Assembly: GCA_964561475.1 (NCBI GenBank)
Contig: CAZLPU010000003.1
Span: forward strand, 55,684-119,683
Length of the DNA stretch: 64,000 nucleotides
Direction of reading: 5' to 3'
Source of the DNA: CAYUYV01 sp964561475
Lineage (GTDB): Bacteria > Pseudomonadota > Alphaproteobacteria > JAJFIK01
Shown: positions 44,700-53,864 of the stretch, piece after piece
Layout: each line of letters begins with the position of its first letter
Position numbering within the stretch: position 1 is the first letter of the stretch
Notes under the pieces: generated by a model
The model's database searches: none
Told to the model about the DNA's origin: nothing
The model's input: the letters and a program-made list of their open reading frames with translations, nothing else
Translations under genes and position numbers: made by a program

Positions 44700-45658
44700 C
44701 GCAGGGCGGCCATCCGGTCGATGGTGGCCTGGGCCTCTTCCATGGTGCGCCGGATAATCTCCGCACACGGAAGGACCTCCCGAACGGTGCCAGCACCCTG
44801 GCCCATGGGCAGGCAGTCCTTGCTGGGATCGAGAGGATCCAGCACCCCGCCGATCCCGCCGATCACGCCACGCTGGACTGACAGCACCGCCTGCTCTGGA
44901 AAGGCCTTGATGGCGCCGGGCGTGGCTTCCTGTTCCTGGACGTAATCATTGTTCAGAACCCGCATGGTCTTGCCGGAATAGGCCCTGGTGACATGGGTAT
45001 CCTCAATGCCCGCATCCACGATCGCCTGTTTGTAGACGGGTCCCGCATGGGCCTCGACCGAGGCGATGAAACGGGTGCCCATCCACACACCCTGGGCGCC
45101 GAAAGCCAGGGCCGCTGCCAATCCCCGACCGTCCATGATCGACCCGGCGGCGATCACGGGGATGTCCACCGCGTCCACCACCTGGGGGATCAGGGCCATG
45201 CCCGCGATCTTGCCCGTGTGGCCGCCGGCTTCCGTGCCCTGGGCAATCACCGCGTCACAGCCCGCTTCCGCTGCCTTGACCGCATGGCGGACTGTTCCGC
45301 ACACGGTCATCACCAGGACACCGGCCTCTTTCAACCGGCCCATGATCGGCGTGGGTACGCCGAGCCCGGCCACGAAACAGGTGGCGCCCTCCTCGATAAT
45401 GGCGTCGCAGGCGGCATGGAGGGAGTCGGGCACGGCGGTGAGCAGGTCCACGCCGAAGGGCCTGTTGGTCAGCTCACGGACATGGCGCATCTGGGCGCGG
45501 ATATCGTCCGGCCCCGCGCTCGCCATGCCCAGGCAGCCGAAACCACCGGCCTCGGAAACCGCTGCCGTGACCTCGGAGTAGGACACCCCTCCCATGCCCG
45601 CCAGAAGAATGGGTACGTCTATGCCCAGCATGTCGCAAATTGGTGTGCGGATCGTCAT
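44696..45658 (-). CDS. Nitronate monooxygenase-type FMN enzyme
   Basis: 320-residue TIM barrel of the NMO/2-nitropropane dioxygenase family. FMN-contact motifs VPILLAGMGGVSY, QGTEAGGHTGKI (catalytic His region) and VIAAGSIMDGRGLAAALAFGAQGVWMGTRF are all present. It could oxidise alkyl nitronates such as propionate-3-nitronate; related members act as enoyl-ACP reductase FabK, so substrate is uncertain. Confidence 0.88.
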   Translation of the reverse strand: MTIRTPICDMLGIDVPILLAGMGGVSYSEVTAAVSEAGGFGCLGMASAGPDDIRAQMRHVRELTNRPFGVDLLTAVPDSLHAACDAIIEEGATCFVAGLGVPTPIMGRLKEAGVLVMTVCGTVRHAVKAAEAGCDAVIAQGTEAGGHTGKIAGMALIPQVVDAVDIPVIAAGSIMDGRGLAAALAFGAQGVWMGTRFIASVEAHAGPVYKQAIVDAGIEDTHVTRAYSGKTMRVLNNDYVQEQEATPGAIKAFPEQAVLSVQRGVIGGIGGVLDPLDPSKDCLPMGQGAGTVREVLPCAEIIRRTMEEAQATIDRMAALR

Positions 45659-45748
45659 GTCTGCCTCCCTCTCATCTTTATCCGTGCTCGTTTTTTGGCA
45701 TGACGAGCTTTCAGGTCTCGACGGGGTCTTTCCGCCCCATGTCCGTGC

Positions 45749-46531
45749 TCAGAATATCGCGTAGCCTCCATCGATGATCAGGGTGTCGCCGGAGTGATAG
45801 GCGGAGGCATCGGAGGTCAGGTAGACGGCGATGCCGCCGAAATCCGCTGGCTCGCCCCACCGCCGGGACGGCACCCGGGGGATGACCTTGTCGGCGAAGG
45901 CCGCATTGTCCTGGGCGGCTGAGGTCATGTCCGTTGCGATCCAGCCGGGCAGGATGGCGTTGGCGCGGACACCGTAGCGGGCCAGTTCCACCGCGCAGCC
46001 TTTCATCATGGAAATCAGCGCGCCCTTGGTGGCCGCGTAGTGCTGGTTGCGGGCCGCCCCTTCGATGGCGGCGAGACTGGCCACACCCACCAGGGAACCG
46101 CCAGGGTCGCCCGCCTTGGCCCGCTCCACCATGTGCCTGGAGACCGCCCGGAGGGTGAAAAAGGCCCCGTCCAGATTGACGCTCAGCACCTTGCGGTAGA
46201 CCTCGGTGTTCATCTCCTGGAACGGGCCTGCCGCCTGGCCGATCCCCGCATTGGCGAACACGGAATCGATCCGGCCCATGCGCTCGGCCGCTTCCGCAAC
46301 CGCCGCGTCCACCGCCGCTTCATCGGCCACATTGACCTGCTGCACCAGGACCGGCACCCCATGGGCGGACAGCGCTTCCCCCGCTTCCCGGTTCTTCTCA
46401 GCGTTGGTACCCCAAATGACCACCGAGGCGCCGGACAGGGCCAGGGCTTCGGCCATGCCGTAGCCAATACCCCGGTTGCCGCCGGTCACAAGAGCCACTT
46501 TTCCAGTCAGATTGAATGGTGTGTAGGTCAT
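45749..46531 (-). CDS. Short-chain dehydrogenase/reductase
   Basis: 260-residue classical SDR. Cofactor loop VALVTGGNRGIGYGMAEALA, structural NAG in SVFANAGIG, catalytic YAATKGA and the C-terminal IIDGGYAIF. The residue pattern after the Gly loop (VVIWGTNAEKN) leaves NAD or NADP choice open. Substrate unknown. Same strand and direction as the nitronate monooxygenase, 90 bp away. Confidence 0.9.
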   Translation of the reverse strand: MTYTPFNLTGKVALVTGGNRGIGYGMAEALALSGASVVIWGTNAEKNREAGEALSAHGVPVLVQQVNVADEAAVDAAVAEAAERMGRIDSVFANAGIGQAAGPFQEMNTEVYRKVLSVNLDGAFFTLRAVSRHMVERAKAGDPGGSLVGVASLAAIEGAARNQHYAATKGALISMMKGCAVELARYGVRANAILPGWIATDMTSAAQDNAAFADKVIPRVPSRRWGEPADFGGIAVYLTSDASAYHSGDTLIIDGGYAIF

Positions 46532-46963
46532 CGCCGCATCACTCCCTTGGTGCGTTTCTGTCTAAGCCTTCGTCTCGAGGGAGCGCTGGTACCCGCTCCC
46601 GGGCCTGTGGCCTTTCCCGTGCTGGCCGTTCTGGCCCGTTCTGGCCCGTTTTGGCCTTGTGACTTGCATTCCTGCCGCAACTATTGCATTGCCCAAAGTC
46701 TGCGCTCATGAAGCGCACGGGGTATCCAGTACGAGGCTCACCCAGCGCCGGTGAGCCGTCCAGCATTTTTACGCAAAGCCCCGTCTGCGAATACCAGACC
46801 GTGACCGAGACCCGGGGGTTTCGCCCCGTGCCCAATCCTGGAGCACTCAAGGCGAAGGGCAATTGACTGGAGCGGCGCTGTGCAGGGGCACACGGACGGG
46901 AAGACGGGTCCGGGCGCATCACCAACCGCGCCATTGCTGGGCTGAAAGAGGAGGGGATGGTTC
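46532..46963. other. 432-bp divergent intergenic region with a short tandem repeat
   Basis: No gene supported. The tract at 46621-46655 repeats CTGGCCCGTT about two and a half times. Promoters for the SDR and the papain-fold gene must lie here but no clear boxes could be fixed. Confidence 0.45.
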
Positions 46964-47986
46964 ATGACGATGGGGTTTGACCGGATTTTCCTTAAGAACA
47001 GATGCACCGGCTCTTCCCTGAAGAGAGCGGGGGTAGTCGGGGCCGACCTCTTGGCCGCCTGGACGGTTTTAGGGACGGTGCTGGCCTTGGGCATGCTTAC
47101 CGCGCCGGTCCCGGGAATGGCCACCCCGGCCTTCGCCCAGGAAAGGTCACAGGCGCGGCTGAATGTGCCGGTCCTGGATCAGGAGGATGCAAACTGGGCC
47201 TGGGTCGCCGTGGCGGAAATGGTGATGCGTCACTACAAAATCCGGTTGGCTGAAACCACGATGACCAGTTCCTTCCAATGTCAGATCGCCGCCTCCGCCG
47301 CGACGGACATGTGGGCCAGACGGTGTGCCGAGGATTGTCTTCAAGCGGAATGCGATCCGGAGAACGGCTCCGCGGAGACCTTCCGCAAAGCGATTTCCCT
47401 TTATTCCCTGAAAGCCTCCCGGCTCGACACCCGGGTCCAGCCCCGATTGCGCACCCGGATGATGGGGGTGCCCATGACCCCCAGTCAGGTCACGAACGAG
47501 ATCGACGGCGGGCATCCCCTGGTGGCGGTGCTGGAAAAACGGCGCTTGGAGGGGGCCGGCGACGGCAGCACGGCCGGTGCGCCCCATTTCGTGATGATTA
47601 TCGGCTACCGCCAGGGCGGGCGGGTTCTGGTGGTCAATGACCCATACCCGTTCCTCGATAATGGAGCGGACCGGTACACCCATTTCGGGGCGGCGGAAGA
47701 CCTTCGGGGCAGTTATCTCGTGCCCTATCAAACCATGCGGAACATCCTGCGGTGGCGCCGAACGATCCGCTTCGTGCCCATGGGGCCGCCGGCGGAGCGT
47801 CCGGCCAGCACCGTGCCCATGTCCTCGGCGCAAATGGATGACCTGCCCCGGTATTGCTGCACGGATTTCGGCAAGGTGGGGCCGATTCCGAATCCCGGGC
47901 TGGATGGTCAGCCCCTGACTCGGGGGGATGACTGTGCATTCGAGGATGTCGTGTATGGCTTCGTGAAGGGAAAAGTCTGCAAATAG
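46964..47986 (+). CDS. Secreted papain-fold (C39/C47-like) protein lacking the catalytic Cys
   Basis: 340 residues with a long N-terminal signal region (LAAWTVLGTVLALGML, cleavage near AFA-QE). The sequence QEDANWAWVAVAEMVMRHY aligns to the usual QxxSNWCWAA nucleophile motif, but position 79 is Ala (codon GCC) where the catalytic Cys should be. The His site (APHFVMIIGY, H208) and the following ND (VVNDPYP) are kept. A C-terminal Cys-rich tail (YCCTDFGK...GDDC...GKVC) is present. It is probably a non-catalytic binding protein in the periplasm. Confidence 0.75.
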   Translation: MTMGFDRIFLKNRCTGSSLKRAGVVGADLLAAWTVLGTVLALGMLTAPVPGMATPAFAQERSQARLNVPVLDQEDANWAWVAVAEMVMRHYKIRLAETTMTSSFQCQIAASAATDMWARRCAEDCLQAECDPENGSAETFRKAISLYSLKASRLDTRVQPRLRTRMMGVPMTPSQVTNEIDGGHPLVAVLEKRRLEGAGDGSTAGAPHFVMIIGYRQGGRVLVVNDPYPFLDNGADRYTHFGAAEDLRGSYLVPYQTMRNILRWRRTIRFVPMGPPAERPASTVPMSSAQMDDLPRYCCTDFGKVGPIPNPGLDGQPLTRGDDCAFEDVVYGFVKGKVCK

Positions 47987-48167
47987 CCGGATTTGTCTCA
48001 TCTTCTTTACAAGAGATAATCATGGTTAGCGGGGCCAAAACACGCTATATTCGGGGTAAGTGCCGGTCTGTTTACGCCGGCGGTTTCCTGGTGAGTGTCT
48101 GTTCAGGCGCAAATCTGAAGCGTGTGGCGGCTCCGGGAAGCCTGTTTCCTTGTGAAGGAGGACAATC

Positions 48168-48749
48168 ATGGCTCGCAAACGGATCAGCTTACCGGCCAAT
48201 CCTCTCGCCGGTGGCATGCTGGGCGGCATGGGCTCAAGGCCCCGGGTGAAAAGCACCGGCGGTCAGACCAAGCGGGTGAAAGTGGTGCGTGCCGATGCAC
48301 CGGTTCAGGCGAGCGCGGAAGCCACTCCCGTCGAGCCCTACACGAAGCGCAACAAGCTCGTGCGGGTGAACGATGTCGAGGCAAGCCGGTCCGCGATCCC
48401 GCCCAAGGCGGAGCAGCGCAACACCCGCCGGGTGGAACGTCAAACCAAAGTGACCGTTGAGGCTCCGGCCGCTCCCGCGGAGGACAAGCCGCTCCCAAAG
48501 CCCGTAAGCGCGGCGCCTAAGCCTCTGCCCCTGGAGCGCGCCGCGCAACCGGTCCGCTCCGGCGACACGGATTTGCCGGTCCGCCCTGTCCGGGCAACAC
48601 GACCCCTGCCCACGGCTGAGGGCGCCAGCCGCGCGTTCGGTCTGCGTCCTGCTTCCGACGGTGGCGCCGTGCCCGTGCGTCCGACCCGTCCCCAACGGAC
48701 GACCATTGCCAAGTCGAAGGCGAAAAGGCCGAAACTCGACTGGACCTGA
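48168..48749 (+). CDS. Basic, Pro-rich disordered protein of unknown function
   Basis: 193 residues behind a strong GGAGGA ribosome site. It is rich in Arg, Lys, Pro and Ala (RPRVKSTGGQTKRVKV, KPVSAAPKPLP, VRPTRPQRTTIAKSKAKR), lacks hydrophobic segments and looks intrinsically disordered, with a net positive charge. Nucleic-acid or membrane-surface binding would fit the composition; nothing more can be supported. Confidence 0.65.
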   Translation: MARKRISLPANPLAGGMLGGMGSRPRVKSTGGQTKRVKVVRADAPVQASAEATPVEPYTKRNKLVRVNDVEASRSAIPPKAEQRNTRRVERQTKVTVEAPAAPAEDKPLPKPVSAAPKPLPLERAAQPVRSGDTDLPVRPVRATRPLPTAEGASRAFGLRPASDGGAVPVRPTRPQRTTIAKSKAKRPKLDWT

Positions 48750-48769
48750 TCACCTGAATGCTCCATAGC

Positions 48770-48796
48770 CCGGGTCCTGGCTGAGCTGGGACCCGG
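48770..48796. terminator. Convergent hairpin after the disordered gene and leuB
   Basis: CCGGGTCC (48770-48777) pairs with GGACCCGG (48789-48796), loop 11 nt. It is near both converging stops. A CCGGGTC-type arm like this also occurs in the element at 27461-27493. Confidence 0.45.
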
Positions 48797-48819
48797 ACTG
48801 TTTGAAAAGACGAAACCAA

Positions 48820-49893
48820 TCAGGCGGCGGATGCCGCTTTCGCCTGCGCCTCGATCCGGTCGATTACAACCCTCGTGACATCATCCGTCCCTGCCGTGCC
48901 GCCCAGATCCCGGGTGACGTTCCCGTCGTCCAGGCTGGCATCCACGGCCGCGCGCACCACGTCCGCCTCTTTCCCCAGACCGAAACTCAGTTCAAGCATC
49001 ATCGCCACACTGAGGATCATGGCCGCTGGATTGGCGACGCCCTGGCCCGCAATGTCCGGCGCTGAGCCGTGAATGGGTTCGTAGAGGCCGGGACCGTCCG
49101 TACCCAGACTTGCGGAGGGAAGGAGCCCCATGGAACCTGCGAGCATCGAGGCTTCGTCGGTGAGAATGTCCCCGAACATGTTCTCGGTCACGATCACGTC
49201 GAAGCTGGCGGGGCGGCTCAGGAGATGCATGGCGGCGGCGTCCACCAGCACATGCTCCAACTCCACATCCGGAAACTCCTCGGCCATCACCTCACTGGTC
49301 ACCGCCCGCCACAGGCGGCTGGTTTCCAACACATTGGCCTTGTCCACGGAGGTGAGCCTGCCATTGCGGGCCCTGGCCAATCCGGCGGCCTTGCGCACCA
49401 CCCGTTCGATCTCAGGCCGGGTGTAGACGCACAGATCCGAAGCGCGGTTGTCGTCCCGGGACTTGTCCCCGAAATAAAGCCCTCCGGTCAGTTCCCGGAC
49501 AACCATCAGATCGACGCCCTTCAGCAGTTCTTCCTTGAGGGGAGAGACGGGAATGGTCCGGGCATGGGGTTTGACCGGGCGCAGATTTGCGAAAAGGCCC
49601 AGCGCCTTGCGCAGGCCCAGAAGCCCTGCTTCCGGGCGCACCGGCGCGCTGTCCCATTTGGGGCCGCCCACGGCCCCCAGCATGATGGCCCCATGGCGCG
49701 AGGCGGCCTCTTTCGTGGCGTCGGGCAGGGGCGTGCCGTCCGCATCGATGGCCGCACCGCCGATCAAGCCTTCTTCCACCTCGACCCTATGCCCAAAACC
49801 GGCGCAGACGGATTTCAGGACCTTGAGGCCGGCTCCGGCCACTTCCGGCCCGATCCCGTCGCCGGGAAGATAAAGAACGGAGACCGTGGTCAT
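48820..49893 (-). CDS. leuB: 3-isopropylmalate dehydrogenase
   Basis: Oxidative decarboxylation of 3-isopropylmalate to 2-ketoisocaproate with NAD+. 357 residues. Motifs LPGDGIGPEV, LGAVGGPKWD, ELTGGLYFGD, VDKANVLETSRLWR and EPIHGSAPDIAGQGVANP are diagnostic. The start overlaps leuD by 4 bp, and leuB is the last gene of the ilv-leu cluster. Confidence 0.97.
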   Translation of the reverse strand: MTTVSVLYLPGDGIGPEVAGAGLKVLKSVCAGFGHRVEVEEGLIGGAAIDADGTPLPDATKEAASRHGAIMLGAVGGPKWDSAPVRPEAGLLGLRKALGLFANLRPVKPHARTIPVSPLKEELLKGVDLMVVRELTGGLYFGDKSRDDNRASDLCVYTRPEIERVVRKAAGLARARNGRLTSVDKANVLETSRLWRAVTSEVMAEEFPDVELEHVLVDAAAMHLLSRPASFDVIVTENMFGDILTDEASMLAGSMGLLPSASLGTDGPGLYEPIHGSAPDIAGQGVANPAAMILSVAMMLELSFGLGKEADVVRAAVDASLDDGNVTRDLGGTAGTDDVTRVVIDRIEAQAKAASAA

Positions 49894-50489
49894 GCCCGCG
49901 CTCCTTCATATACGGTGATCGTGTCGGCCTGGGAGAGAAGATAGCCCATCTGGTCCAGGCCGTTCATCAGACAATAGCGGGCAAAGGCCTCGATTTCGAA
50001 CCGTTCCGTAGGGCCGTCCTGGACCCGTACGGTCTGGTGTTCCAGATTGACCGTAATCTCCGCATCCGGATGAGCGGTGATATGGCTGTAGAGCCCCTGG
50101 GAAATCTGCACGGGCACAAGGCCGTTCTTGGTGGCGTTGTTCCGGAAAATATCAGCGATTTCCGTACTGAGGACGGCTCGGAAGCCGAAATCGGTCAAAG
50201 CCCAGGGGGCATGTTCCCGGGAAGAGCCACAGCCGAAATTATGCCCGCCCACCAGAACGGACCGTCCGGCCATGACCGGATCATTCAGGGCGAAGTCCGG
50301 CTTGGGACGGTTGATGTCGGAGTCCTCATAGCGCCAATCGTGGAAGAGATTGACGCCCAGTCCCTCGCGGCTCGTGGTGGTCAGGAACCGTGCCGGGATG
50401 ATCTGGTCCGTGTCGATATTCTCGAAGGGCAGAACGACGGGTCTGGATGAGAGAACGGTCACTCGCTCCGTTTGCAGATCATGCGACAT
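49890..50489 (-). CDS. leuD: 3-isopropylmalate dehydratase small subunit
   Basis: 199 residues. It carries LPFENIDTDQIIPARFL and FGCGSSREHAPWAL, the aconitase swivel-domain signatures. It pairs with LeuC to isomerise 2- to 3-isopropylmalate. Overlaps leuC by 11 bp and leuB by 4 bp. Confidence 0.97.
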   Translation of the reverse strand: MSHDLQTERVTVLSSRPVVLPFENIDTDQIIPARFLTTTSREGLGVNLFHDWRYEDSDINRPKPDFALNDPVMAGRSVLVGGHNFGCGSSREHAPWALTDFGFRAVLSTEIADIFRNNATKNGLVPVQISQGLYSHITAHPDAEITVNLEHQTVRVQDGPTERFEIEAFARYCLMNGLDQMGYLLSQADTITVYEGARA

Positions 50490-51915
50490 GGGCAGCCTCC
50501 GTCAGATAGGGCCGGGGATCCGTGACGACACCGGCCACGGCACTGGCGGCGGCGGTTGCGGGGCCGGCGAGCACCGTGCGGGCACCCTTGCCCTGGCGTC
50601 CGGCAAAGTTGCGGTTCGATGTGGAGACCGCAAGCTCTCCAGGGGCGACCATGTCGCCGTTCATGGCGATGCACATGGAGCAGCCTGGCTGGCGCCATTC
50701 GGCTCCGGCGGCGAGAAACACTTCATGCAGGCCCTTGGCCTCCGCCGCGAGGCGAACCTGCTCGGATCCTGGAACGATCAGGGTGCGGACCCCTTCGCTG
50801 ACCTTGCGGCCACGGAGCACTTGAGCGGCCTCCTCCAGGTCCGAGAGCCGGGAATTGGTGCAGCTTCCCACAAAGACCACATTCACCGGCTGGCCCGCCA
50901 TGGGCTTGCCTGCCTCCACCTGCATATAGTCATAGGCCTTCCGGTCCGCCGCGCTTTTGGGTGCGGGGATGACATCATCAATGCCGATGCCCTGGGCCGG
51001 ATTGGTGCCGAAGGTGACCATGGGTTTGATCTTGGCACCGTCCAGGGTGACGCGCTTGTCAAAGGACGCACCGGGATCACTGGTGAACTGTCGCCAGCCC
51101 TCCACGGCCCTGTCCCAGTCCGCGCCCTGGGGTGCCCGGCTGCGGCCCTTGAGCCAGTCGAAGGTGGTTTCGTCCGGGGCCACCATACCGGCCCGGGCCC
51201 CCGCCTCGATGGACATGTTGCACAGGGTCATCCGGCCTTCCATGGTCAGTACCCGGATGGCACTGCCCTGATACTCGATCACGTGACCGGTGCCGCCATC
51301 GACACCGATCTCGGCAATGATCGCGAGGATCACATCCTTTGCGCCGACCCCGGGCGCCAGGTCCCCGGTCACCTCGATGGCCATGGTTTTCGGCTTGCGC
51401 TGGAGCAGGCACTGGGTCGCGAGCACATGGCCCACTTCCGTCGTCCCGATACCGAAAGCCAGAGCACCAAAAGCCCCGTGGGTGCTTGTGTGGCTGTCGC
51501 CGCAAACAATGGTCATGCCCGGGCGGGTCAGTCCGAGTTCCGGTCCGATGACATGAACAATGCCCCGGTTCGGACTGTCCCAGCCATGGAGTTCGATACC
51601 GAAATCGGCGCAGTTCTTTTCAAGCTGCGAGACCTGGGCGGCGGCGGCCTCGGTGACGTAGGGCCTCGTGCCATCGGCCCGGGGGGGCAGGGTGGGGATG
51701 GAATGGTCCATGGTGGCCACAGTGCGTTCGGGCCTGCGAGCCTTGATGCCCCGGTTTCTGAGCACATCGAACGCCTGGGGAGAGGTCACTTCATGGATCA
51801 GGTGAAGGTCGATATAGAGCGTTGCCGGATGATCCGGTGCCTCCGGCGCCACCACATGGGCATCCCATATCTTGTCGAACAGTGAACGGGCGGTCACGGT
51901 CTGGTTCCTTGTCAA
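50479..51915 (-). CDS. leuC: 3-isopropylmalate dehydratase large subunit
   Basis: 478 residues. 4Fe-4S cluster cysteines are in VFVGSCTNSRLSDLEEAA and GCSMCIAMNGD. VCGDSHTSTHGAFGALAFGIG is the conserved aconitase-type motif. Needs LeuD. A 94-bp gap with a small hairpin (GGCCGC/GCGGCC, 51955-51977) separates it from leuA, the longest gap in the cluster. Confidence 0.97.
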   Translation of the reverse strand: MTRNQTVTARSLFDKIWDAHVVAPEAPDHPATLYIDLHLIHEVTSPQAFDVLRNRGIKARRPERTVATMDHSIPTLPPRADGTRPYVTEAAAAQVSQLEKNCADFGIELHGWDSPNRGIVHVIGPELGLTRPGMTIVCGDSHTSTHGAFGALAFGIGTTEVGHVLATQCLLQRKPKTMAIEVTGDLAPGVGAKDVILAIIAEIGVDGGTGHVIEYQGSAIRVLTMEGRMTLCNMSIEAGARAGMVAPDETTFDWLKGRSRAPQGADWDRAVEGWRQFTSDPGASFDKRVTLDGAKIKPMVTFGTNPAQGIGIDDVIPAPKSAADRKAYDYMQVEAGKPMAGQPVNVVFVGSCTNSRLSDLEEAAQVLRGRKVSEGVRTLIVPGSEQVRLAAEAKGLHEVFLAAGAEWRQPGCSMCIAMNGDMVAPGELAVSTSNRNFAGRQGKGARTVLAGPATAAASAVAGVVTDPRPYLTEAAHVA

Positions 51916-52009
51916 AAGCCTTCAGTCAGGCATTGTCAGCATGCACGCCTTCCGGGCCGCACCGGAATGGCGCGGCCTCGGCGAGATGGCATGGGGCGTT
52001 GGGACGGGT

Positions 52010-53602
52010 TCAGGCCATCACGGCCTCTGAGCGGGCAGGGGCCTGTTGAAAGGACGATGGTCCGCTTGCGACGCGGTCGCGTCTGACCATCTGGTTGGCA
52101 GCGGTCACAAAGGCCTGGGCGCAGGCCTCAAGCATGTTGCCGCCCTGTCCGCACACCTCAATAATCCGGCCGCGATGGGCCAACTCCGCCTTTGCCGTGC
52201 ATTGTGACGCCTCGCCCAAGCCGTCGGACTGGAGGGCCAGGGCGTTGAGCATCATGGAGTAGCCCGTGGCATTGCAGATCGCGTGGAAGACCGCTTCTTC
52301 GGGACGGGCGGAGATGGCCGCCTCCCGGTGTTCAGAGCCGTCCGTACCGGTCATTTTGACTACCGCGTGACACTGGGCATCGGATCCCATGCCGGAATTG
52401 ACGTGGATGTCCGCCACGCTCCAGAAGGGCGTGTCGGTTTCCTCGGTCCCGCAGATCAGCTCCTCCAGATCCGCGTCGGTCACTTCCTTTTTGGTGTCCG
52501 CCAGGGTCTTGAATGCAACGAAAACGGATTTGAGCTGATTGTCTCCGAGGGGATAACCAAGGGCTTCGGCCCGGGCCTTGAGGGCATGTTTGCCGGAATG
52601 CTTGCCCAGCACGAGGCTTGAGTCAGGGATGCCCACATCCGCCGGGCGCATGATTTCATAGGTTTCCTTGTTGGCCAGAACCCCATGCTGGTGGATGCCC
52701 GCCTCATGGGCGAAGGCATTCTGTCCGACCACGGGCTTGTTGCGGGCGATGGCATTGCCGGTCAGGGTGCAGAGCAGTTTGCTTGCGTTGTAAAGCCTGG
52801 TGGTATCGACGCCGGTCTTGAAGTGGAAGTAACTCTCCCGGACCTTCAGGGCCATGACCGCTTCTTCAAGGGAGCAGTTGCCCGCACGCTCACCGATACC
52901 GTTGATGGTGCACTCGATCTGACGGGCGCCGCCCTCCAGGGCCGCCAGGCTGTTGGCCACGGCCATGCCCAGATCGTTGTGGCAGTGGGTGGACAGGATC
53001 ACCCGGTGGATGTTCGGCACATGGGTGCTCAGATGGGTGAAGAGGTCGCGGATTTCCGTGGGAGTGGTGTAGCCGACCGTGTCCGGAATATTGACAGTGG
53101 TGGCACCGGCCTCGACCACGGCGGCGATCACTTCCGTGAGGAAGTCGCGCTCGGTGCGGATGGCGTCCTCGGCGGAGAACTCCACATCATCGGTCCACTG
53201 ACGCGCCTCATGAATGCTCTTGACGGCTGCTTCCAGGACCTGTTCCCGGTTCATGCGCAGCTTGAATTCCCGGTGCACCGGGCTGGTGGCAAGGAAAACG
53301 TGAATCCGTTTCCGGGCCGCCGGTTCGATCGCCTGTCCGGCAGCGGCGATATCGCCTGCGCTTGCGCGCGCCAGAGAACAGATCACCGGCCCCTGAATTT
53401 CACGGGCCACCTGCTGGACGGAAGCGAAGTCGCCGGGGGAGGCGGCGGCAAAACCCGCTTCGATGATGTCCACATTCAGATCCGCAAGGGCCCGGGCCAT
53501 TTGCAGTTTCTGCTGGGGGTTCAGGGAATACCCCGGCGACTGCTCGCCGTCGCGCAGGGTCGTGTCGAAGACCAATACATGATCATTGTCGGTGGTGTTC
53601 AT
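52010..53602 (-). CDS. leuA: 2-isopropylmalate synthase
   Basis: Condenses acetyl-CoA and 2-ketoisovalerate, the committed step to leucine. 530 residues. HMGL barrel motifs FDTTLRDGEQSPGYSL, LSTHCHNDLGMAVANSLAA, GERAGNCSLEEAVMA and the C-terminal LeuA regulatory domain (VFVAFKTLADTKKEVTDADL onward) are present, so leucine feedback is likely. Overlaps ilvM by 4 bp. Confidence 0.97.
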   Translation of the reverse strand: MNTTDNDHVLVFDTTLRDGEQSPGYSLNPQQKLQMARALADLNVDIIEAGFAAASPGDFASVQQVAREIQGPVICSLARASAGDIAAAGQAIEPAARKRIHVFLATSPVHREFKLRMNREQVLEAAVKSIHEARQWTDDVEFSAEDAIRTERDFLTEVIAAVVEAGATTVNIPDTVGYTTPTEIRDLFTHLSTHVPNIHRVILSTHCHNDLGMAVANSLAALEGGARQIECTINGIGERAGNCSLEEAVMALKVRESYFHFKTGVDTTRLYNASKLLCTLTGNAIARNKPVVGQNAFAHEAGIHQHGVLANKETYEIMRPADVGIPDSSLVLGKHSGKHALKARAEALGYPLGDNQLKSVFVAFKTLADTKKEVTDADLEELICGTEETDTPFWSVADIHVNSGMGSDAQCHAVVKMTGTDGSEHREAAISARPEEAVFHAICNATGYSMMLNALALQSDGLGEASQCTAKAELAHRGRIIEVCGQGGNMLEACAQAFVTAANQMVRRDRVASGPSSFQQAPARSEAVMA

Positions 53603-53862
53603 GGCTGCTGTCCTACTGCTACGGTTTCAGGGTCGGCGGCGGCGGCATGGACGCCGATGATGCGCATGATCTGCGCGGTGAGCACTTCGATCCGACGGCT
53701 GGCGTCCCGGGCGGCAACCCGGATCTCGACCTGGGCGGGACCGGTGGAGCCAGAGGGCATGGCGATCGCTTCGACCGCATAGCCCCGGCGTTCGATCAGG
53801 CCAATCAGGCGCTGCAGGAAACCTTCGGTCCGGTCGATGGTAATTCGCAGGGTGTTGTTCAT
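53599..53862 (-). CDS. ilvM: Acetolactate synthase small (ACT) subunit, IlvM-like
   Basis: 87 residues, a single ACT domain: LRITIDRTEGFLQRLIGLIE, RRGYAVEAIAM and RRIEVLTAQIMRIIGV. This is much shorter than the two-domain IlvH/IlvN (about 160) and like enterobacterial IlvM. It begins 2 bp after ilvG, as in ilvGM pairs, and should stimulate the catalytic subunit. Confidence 0.88.
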   Translation of the reverse strand: MNNTLRITIDRTEGFLQRLIGLIERRGYAVEAIAMPSGSTGPAQVEIRVAARDASRRIEVLTAQIMRIIGVHAAAADPETVAVGQQP

Positions 53863-53864
53863 GG

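Noticed and set aside
46539..46934. 131-codon minus-strand frame between the SDR and the papain-fold gene
   Set aside because: No ribosome site, composition of random high-GC frame, and it would fill a divergent promoter region.
51955..51977. GGCCGC/GCGGCC hairpin between leuA and leuC as a second attenuator
   Set aside because: Only 6 bp, no T-run and no leader frame; at most a weak processing or pausing site.
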